A stretch of DNA of 10,712 bases from Euperipatoides rowelli (lineage: Eukaryota > Onychophora > Udeonychophora > Euonychophora > Peripatopsidae). The position numbers and the translations under genes are program-made. Positions 7,010-10,712 of the stretch are shown here, piece after piece. How positions within the stretch are numbered: the first letter of the stretch is position 1; each line of letters starts with the position of its first letter. The stretch is from assembly GCA_003024985.2 (NCBI GenBank), contig PXIH01S0004139.1. One strand, 5' to 3'. The notes under the pieces were generated by a model. The model worked only from the letters and a program-made list of their open reading frames with translations, was not told the DNA's origin and ran no database searches.

Positions 7010-7183
7010 TGACATAATGTGCACAAACTTTGAATAAATAAATAAAATATTTTTGTTTCAATTTGTAACTTCTATGCATTCTATCAGTCATATTAATGTT
7101 TGTTATTAATTTCAATTACTTTTTAAAACATTTTTTATAATAAAAAAAACCCAGATACACAAATTCCTGATTTTTCTGATAAT

Positions 7184-7382
7184 GACCCACTTACAATCCA
7201 TGCATGGATGAAGAAGTTTAGGGAGACTGGAAGTTTACTGCAGGATAAAGATCACCTAAAGTACATTTTGGCCACCAAGGTCACCTGACATAACCCCACT
7301 TGATTTTTTTTTTTTGACGGGTTATGTTAAGAACATGGTTTACCAAAACCTGTACCCAACCTTCATGTTCTTAAGACTCTGA
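7184..7382 (+). pseudogene. Mariner-like transposase, middle and C-terminal parts (broken)
   Basis: The frame from 7184 reads DPLTIHAWMKKFRETGSLL, the end of the helix-turn-helix DNA-binding domain. It then jumps, with a frame change near 7262-7270, to FWPPRSPDITPLDFFFL and GYVKNMVYQ, ending at TGA 7380-7382. In this transposase family PPRSPDxTPLDFFLWGYVK surrounds the last catalytic acidic residue. The central catalytic region, including the usual QDGAPPH segment, is absent, so a large internal deletion joined the two ends. The W of FLWGY is replaced in an expanded T run (7304-7315). Confidence 0.8.
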
Positions 7383-7543
7383 CACAATAGGTACTGTGAT
7401 GAAGGATATGCTATCCAACACATTGCATGAAATGGAGTTTCACCTAGATGTACTGTGTACAACAAAAGGGTCACATGTAGAGATCTACTAATGACATAAT
7501 AAACATTTTGAATTGATAAACAAATTGCAGCAAATGGTTTGAA

Positions 7544-7680
7544 GATATGACTTTTGGTTCATGAGTTATGTTAAATCGTTATCATAAAGGTAATTCTCGG
7601 ACAGCCTGGGATTGTGGATATGACTTTTGGTTCATGAGTTATGTTAAATCGTTATCATAAAGATAATTCTCGGACACCCT
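7544..7680. repeat. Tandem duplication of the mariner 3' terminus (64 bp, 73-bp period)
   Basis: 7544-7607 and 7617-7680 are 64-bp copies differing at two positions (AAAGG/AAAGA and ACAGCCT/ACACCCT), separated by GGGATTGTG. Each carries a complete terminal inverted repeat tip, so the element has two potential right ends. The outer copy abuts the TA target site. Confidence 0.92.
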
Positions 7681-7707
7681 ATGAAGATCAACAAAAAAAT
7701 AAATCCA

Positions 7708-7821
7708 CCACATTTTGTGTCCTTTTGGACTCGGATATTTAATTAGATACAAGTTTCTCCTATTCCACATTTTGTGTCCTTTTGGACTCGGATATTTAAT
7801 TAGATACAAGTTTCTCCTATT
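7708..7821. repeat. Perfect 57-bp tandem duplication
   Basis: 7708-7764 and 7765-7821 are identical and directly adjacent. The unit begins CCACATTTTGTGTCC and ends TTTCTCCTATT. It has no recognisable function and lies just outside the mariner-like element. Identity at all 57 positions in otherwise decayed DNA implies a recent event or an assembly artefact. Confidence 0.93.
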
Positions 7822-8776
7822 AAAAACAAATTGTTAAGAATATCTTTGATTTGGAAGTAAAATATAATTCCTGAATCCTTGAAAGACAGAGGAATATTAG
7901 TAATACAATCAATATTGCTAAAAACATTACCTGACAATCCTTGTAACAAATATAATTATTTTAAGCTTATGGATTATTCAGTAATATGAAAAGATCAATA
8001 AATTATTAAATAATCTGATAAAATTTTAGTCTGACTTAAAACTTCACTTGTAGCTTCTAGTTGTAATGTATAGTTAATACTTTACGGTAACTATTAATTT
8101 TAATTCATCTTTTGAGTTCAAGTGCAGTTTATTGACCTATAGCTTTATTAATATTTTTTTTAAAAAAAAGTAATAAGGCATTGAAAAAAAAAAACTTGGC
8201 TAAAGAAATCAGTTATAAATATATTAAAAAAAAGTTGCGTTGATATTTTTCCAGAATCATGAAAAAAAATTGCTATTTTTTTAACAAGTTTTTCATAATC
8301 TTATGCTTTAAAATTTCAATGTGATTATGTAAGACAAAGTATAGGTTCACTTATTTCTTATAAATGTAATAATTAAAATGTCAGTCTCATTGTTTCTAAA
8401 ATTGTAAATAGATATTTCAATGCACATAACAAAGGTATTAGAAAAAGCAAAGGAACCTTTCCTTTTGAATTTCTAATCATTGTGATCATTTTATAAATTA
8501 CAGTTGTTTCAATTTTACTTGTAATAATATTTTAATTATTTATTCTTTTGCATATTTACAGTAGCTTTTTTTTAATAATAAGAATTGCATTCTTGAATTA
8601 AATCACTAAAAATTATTTTTATTCATTCGATTTAAAACACTTAGGACAACTATTCTTAGAAATAATTGATGATCAATAAAGTTAATGCAATATTGATTAT
8701 TCTAAATGTGATGCAAACAATATTCCAAACGTTTACTTTGTTTTATGTAATGATGTATTTAAGGGGGAAGCCTTCT
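7822..8776. other. Unassigned AT-rich intron
   Basis: Long AT-rich stretch with many A and T runs (for example 8153-8168 and 8184-8193). No coding frame, clear hairpin or repeat ends seen. Confidence 0.5.
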
Positions 8777-9114
8777 TTAACCCTTTGCCTGTCTTTGAAT
8801 CATATGTGATTCAAACCGTGTTCGTTTCAGACGCTTGTGTATCATATATGATTCAAAATACATATGATTNTTGCGGTAAAATGCAAAGATAAATGTGAAT
8901 CATATGATACAAAAAGCGTATGAAAAATAAATTCTACTCATACGCTTTTTGAATAATATGTTATTCACATTGTTTTTTTATTATTTTTTCATCCTGGAAC
9001 AACTACATACCTAAAAATATTAATTTTATGCCCTAAATCATAATAGATTAAAAGATATAAAAAAAAGCGTATGAGAAATAACCTTGAAAATTGCTTAGAC
9101 AGGCAAAGGGTTAA
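8777..9114. mobile_element. piggyBac-type MITE with TTAA target duplication
   Basis: TTAA at 8777-8780 and 9111-9114 flank a 330-bp element whose ends are perfect 14-bp inverted repeats: CCCTTTGCCTGTCT (8781-8794) and AGACAGGCAAAGGG (9097-9110). TTAA target duplication and a CCCTTTGCCTG-like tip are characteristic of piggyBac elements. The interior has no transposase. It carries repeated palindromic words ATCATATGTGAT, ATCATATATGAT and ATCATATGAT, a strong hairpin (8892-8971), and AGCGTATGA copies at 8915 and 9066. One base (8870) is unresolved. It is a non-autonomous derivative that would need a piggyBac transposase in trans. Confidence 0.92.
8892..8971. repeat. Internal hairpin of the piggyBac MITE
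   Basis: The left arm AATGTGAATCATATGATACA plus AAAAGCGTATGA (8892-8922) pairs with the right arm beginning TCATACGCTTTTTG and ending TTATTCACATT (8938-8971), with a few mismatches. The loop is about 15 nt. Confidence 0.75.
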
Positions 9115-9692
9115 AGTTTGTAATGAGTTCTTTTTTTTTTTCATCAAACTATGTTTTATTTATTTTTTGCAACTTTAAAAAAAAAATCTTTAAAAATAAT
9201 AAACATTAATGTATTAGTGGAAATCATAATGCAGTACATATGGTAAATTCAATATTACATGCCTCTCTTTAGCCCNCCCCCTTCCCCACATCCTACTTAT
9301 CCCTCTCACCAGTGATTTATATAAACTTTGTATCTAATTTGTCTAAATCGGATCAGGTGTTTGAGATGAGATAGGCTCAACCTCACAAATATACATTAAA
9401 AAAAACTTTATGCAATAACTATTATTTAAGACATTGGTTTGTTTAATTGACTTTAGTTTAATTGCTTAAAAAAAATCATTTTAGCAGTATCAGATTTTCT
9501 GAGGAGTTCTTCCTGCATCCACCCTTAACAATACAAGTTCCAAGCTGGTAGTTAGAACTATTCGCACTTGAACTAGATTGGAGTCATAGGCATTATTAAT
9601 AGACACACTACTTGATACTGTCCAAAAGATAGAGACGGGGACAATGATTGATGCTAACAAGGGAATGGGCTATAGAATGAAGCCTTAGATTT
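9115..9692. other. Unassigned intron sequence
   Basis: AT-rich, with a C-rich patch around 9272-9295 that includes an unresolved base at 9276. The part from about 9500 to 9670 is closer to balanced base composition, but no frame or element end is recognisable. Confidence 0.5.
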
Positions 9693-9750
9693 TAATTTAT
9701 TTCAGTTTACATACAGTAAGTTGGTCAACTTATGAAACTGAAATAAATTA
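9693..9750. repeat. 58-nt hairpin with perfect 16-bp stem
   Basis: TAATTTATTTCAGTTT (9693-9708) pairs perfectly with AAACTGAAATAAATTA (9735-9750). Inside, TAAGTTG (9717-9723) pairs with CAACTTA (9726-9732) around GT, leaving an asymmetric internal loop of 8 and 2 bases. It could be a tiny MITE or a structured intronic RNA. A microRNA precursor is unlikely given the 2-base apical loop and the uneven internal loop. Confidence 0.7.
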
Positions 9751-9787
9751 GCAAAATTTTAATTCATCCCTTAAGCTTTCAAATTGG

Positions 9788-9862
9788 CTGTCCTCCTGGT
9801 AGATCTACCGACAGGACATTTGGACGTCATTAAGTCCTTCCAGCAGAACATTTGGCCAACAT
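9788..9862. mobile_element. MITE-like remnant with GGTAGATCTACC palindrome
   Basis: TGTCCT (9789-9794), the 12-bp palindrome GGTAGATCTACC (9798-9809) and AGGACA (9813-9818) form a nested inverted structure. Direct repeats CAGGACATTTGGAC (9812-9825) and CAGAACATTTGGCC (9843-9856) follow. Repeated GACAGGACATTTGG words of this kind occur in miniature DNA elements of several invertebrates, as I recall, but no ends or target duplication are clear here. Confidence 0.4.
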
Positions 9863-10712
9863 TTTTCCCAATTTTTGTTTGGCCCTACTGAAATGGCATT
9901 TAAATATAATTTTTGTTTTTAATAAAATTTGTATGTTCCATAAAATATAAAAACTTTTTTATACTCATAGTGAAATGTTCTTTTATTTTAAAATAATAAA
10001 AAATTAGAATAAAATAAAAACTTTGTACTCAAATCCACTTTGTACATGTTTATGATTTATAACTAAAAATAAGTAAATTTTAAAATGTTTCTCAATTCTG
10101 CTAAAAGGAAATCTGACATAGATTATATTTTTATTTTATATGTTTGTTTGAAAATGTAAAAAAAAAAAACTTCAATATAAGAAAAACTTAGCAAACAGTG
10201 AATGGAAACGTACACCAAAGGCATACCATGTTCATTGGATACTGGTAACATTAACCAACTAGTGGCATGTAAGGCAAATATTTTCACTTAAAGCTGGCCT
10301 ATTTTAGTTTATTTACAAAACAATTTCATCCTTCTAGCAGTATGAATTGTTCAGTATAACGATTGTTGCTGTAACATGCACTGACTCTCATGTAAACTTG
10401 TGATTGTATTGTTTTTTTTCTCATCATATCACTAAAAATATTTTTTTTTAAAGTCTAATTTTTTTTATATAGTTTAATATGTCTTTAATAATCGTATGTA
10501 TTTTTTTTCCTTAAAAATTACTTAAGAGTTGATAATTTTAAAGAATGCCGAACGCCCTATTTTATCAAATCTTCCAATGGGGTTTTGCATGCTAAAATTC
10601 GGCCACAGCGAGCACTGTTTCAAATCTCTCAAATATTGGTAAATAAGAAATAAAGATTGCGAGTTTTGGAAATCTCCAGATTAAAGGTAATTAAAACCAC
10701 TTATTTGGCATT
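9863..10712. other. Unassigned intron to the right edge
   Basis: AT-rich sequence with no recognised gene or exon. A GC-richer patch at about 10545-10615 carries a 23-codon minus-strand open run (ARCGRILACKTPLEDLIK) that ends at a stop. I do not recognise it and see no splice sites that would make it an exon. The next GOPC exon, which would begin by completing the split arginine codon, is not visible here. Confidence 0.45.

Larger units (their letters stand above)
5971..7179. mobile_element. TA-flanked DNA transposon nested in the mariner-like transposase
   Basis: The left end reads TCAGAAAAATCAGGAAT then GTG. The right end in reverse complement reads TCAGAAAAATCAGGAAT then TTGTG: 17 consecutive identical terminal bases. 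TA flanks both sides (5969-5970 and 7180-7181), as expected for Tc1/mariner-type insertion. It interrupts the outer transposase between YGKEASNVP and DPLTIHAW, so it arrived later. The 1209-bp interior is AT-rich, holds no transposase I can recognise, and contains four copies of a GTCCACGGACAT motif (6126, 6447, 6471, 6994) that may mark a third inserted repeat. Confidence 0.8.
5706..7679 (+). mobile_element. Tc1/mariner-superfamily element, split by a nested insertion
   Basis: The left inverted repeat (about 5706-5803) begins CAGAGTGTCTGGAATTA. The reverse complement of the right end begins GGGTGTCCGAGAATTA. The two stay closely alike for about 98 bp, through ATTTAACATAACTCATGAAC to TTTGTTTATCAA. 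TA dinucleotides flank it at 5704-5705 and 7680-7681. Pieces of a mariner-like transposase lie on the plus strand: MAPIEEK and AQCV (5860-5893), RKYCTAYGKEASNVP (5917-5961), DPLTIHAWMKKFRETGS (7184-7234) and WPPRSPDITPLDF (7269-7307). The gap between the second and third pieces is filled by a separate TA-flanked element (5971-7179). Without that insert the outer element is only about 0.76 kb, an internally deleted derivative. Confidence 0.88.

Noticed and set aside
7544-7821. Direct repeats as a CRISPR array
   Set aside because: Only two copies of each of two different units, one pair with no spacer, and a eukaryotic context.
9693-9750. Hairpin as a microRNA gene
   Set aside because: Two-base apical loop, asymmetric internal loop and short total stem do not fit a Dicer/Drosha precursor.
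1-10712. A novel multi-gene biological system
   Set aside because: Apart from one GOPC exon, every recognisable coding piece is a decayed transposon part. The unusual features are repeats and rearrangements, not a gene system.

Overview
This window looks like intronic DNA from an animal nuclear genome: very AT-rich, dense in poly-A/T runs, with one coding exon in 10.7 kb and many decayed transposons. The exon (4290-4465, + strand) encodes part of the second coiled coil of GOPC (Golgi-associated PDZ and coiled-coil protein, also called PIST or CAL). It has clean splice sites, and the protein fragment ends in a stretch that matches the vertebrate protein as I remember it. Introns longer than 4.2 kb and 6.2 kb, the AT content and the transposon mix (CR1/Jockey-like LINE, hAT, Tc1/mariner, piggyBac) suggest an invertebrate, perhaps an arthropod. 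I cannot name the species. Two ambiguous bases (8870, 9276) mark it as draft assembly.

Upstream intron (1-4289): a minus-strand LINE fragment runs off the left edge (1 to about 163). It carries four tandem copies of about 95 bp made from its own coding sequence (145-512). Next is a 2.1-kb hAT element (558-2665) with a perfect 8-bp target duplication, a minus-strand transposase remnant and several CTCF-like motifs. A 368-bp hAT miniature element (2954-3321) follows, also with a perfect 8-bp duplication. The rest is unassigned AT-rich intron with small perfect hairpins.

Downstream intron (4466-10712): a 308-bp fold-back with arms of about 150 bp (4928-5235) is followed by a nested stack. A mariner-like element (5706-7679, TA target site, inverted ends of about 98 bp, broken transposase) is split by a second TA-flanked element (5971-7179). 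That inner element contains a third repeat family (GTCCACGGACATGACA). Right at the outer element's 3' end sit two near-perfect tandem duplications (73-bp and 57-bp periods). Then come a 330-bp piggyBac-type MITE flanked by TTAA (8781-9110), a 58-nt hairpin (9693-9750) and a MITE-like remnant (about 9788-9862).

No other protein gene, RNA gene, CRISPR array or operon-like system is visible. The one gene product with a cellular role is GOPC, a Golgi/trans-Golgi scaffold that sorts membrane cargo. The rest records successive insertions and local rearrangements inside its introns.
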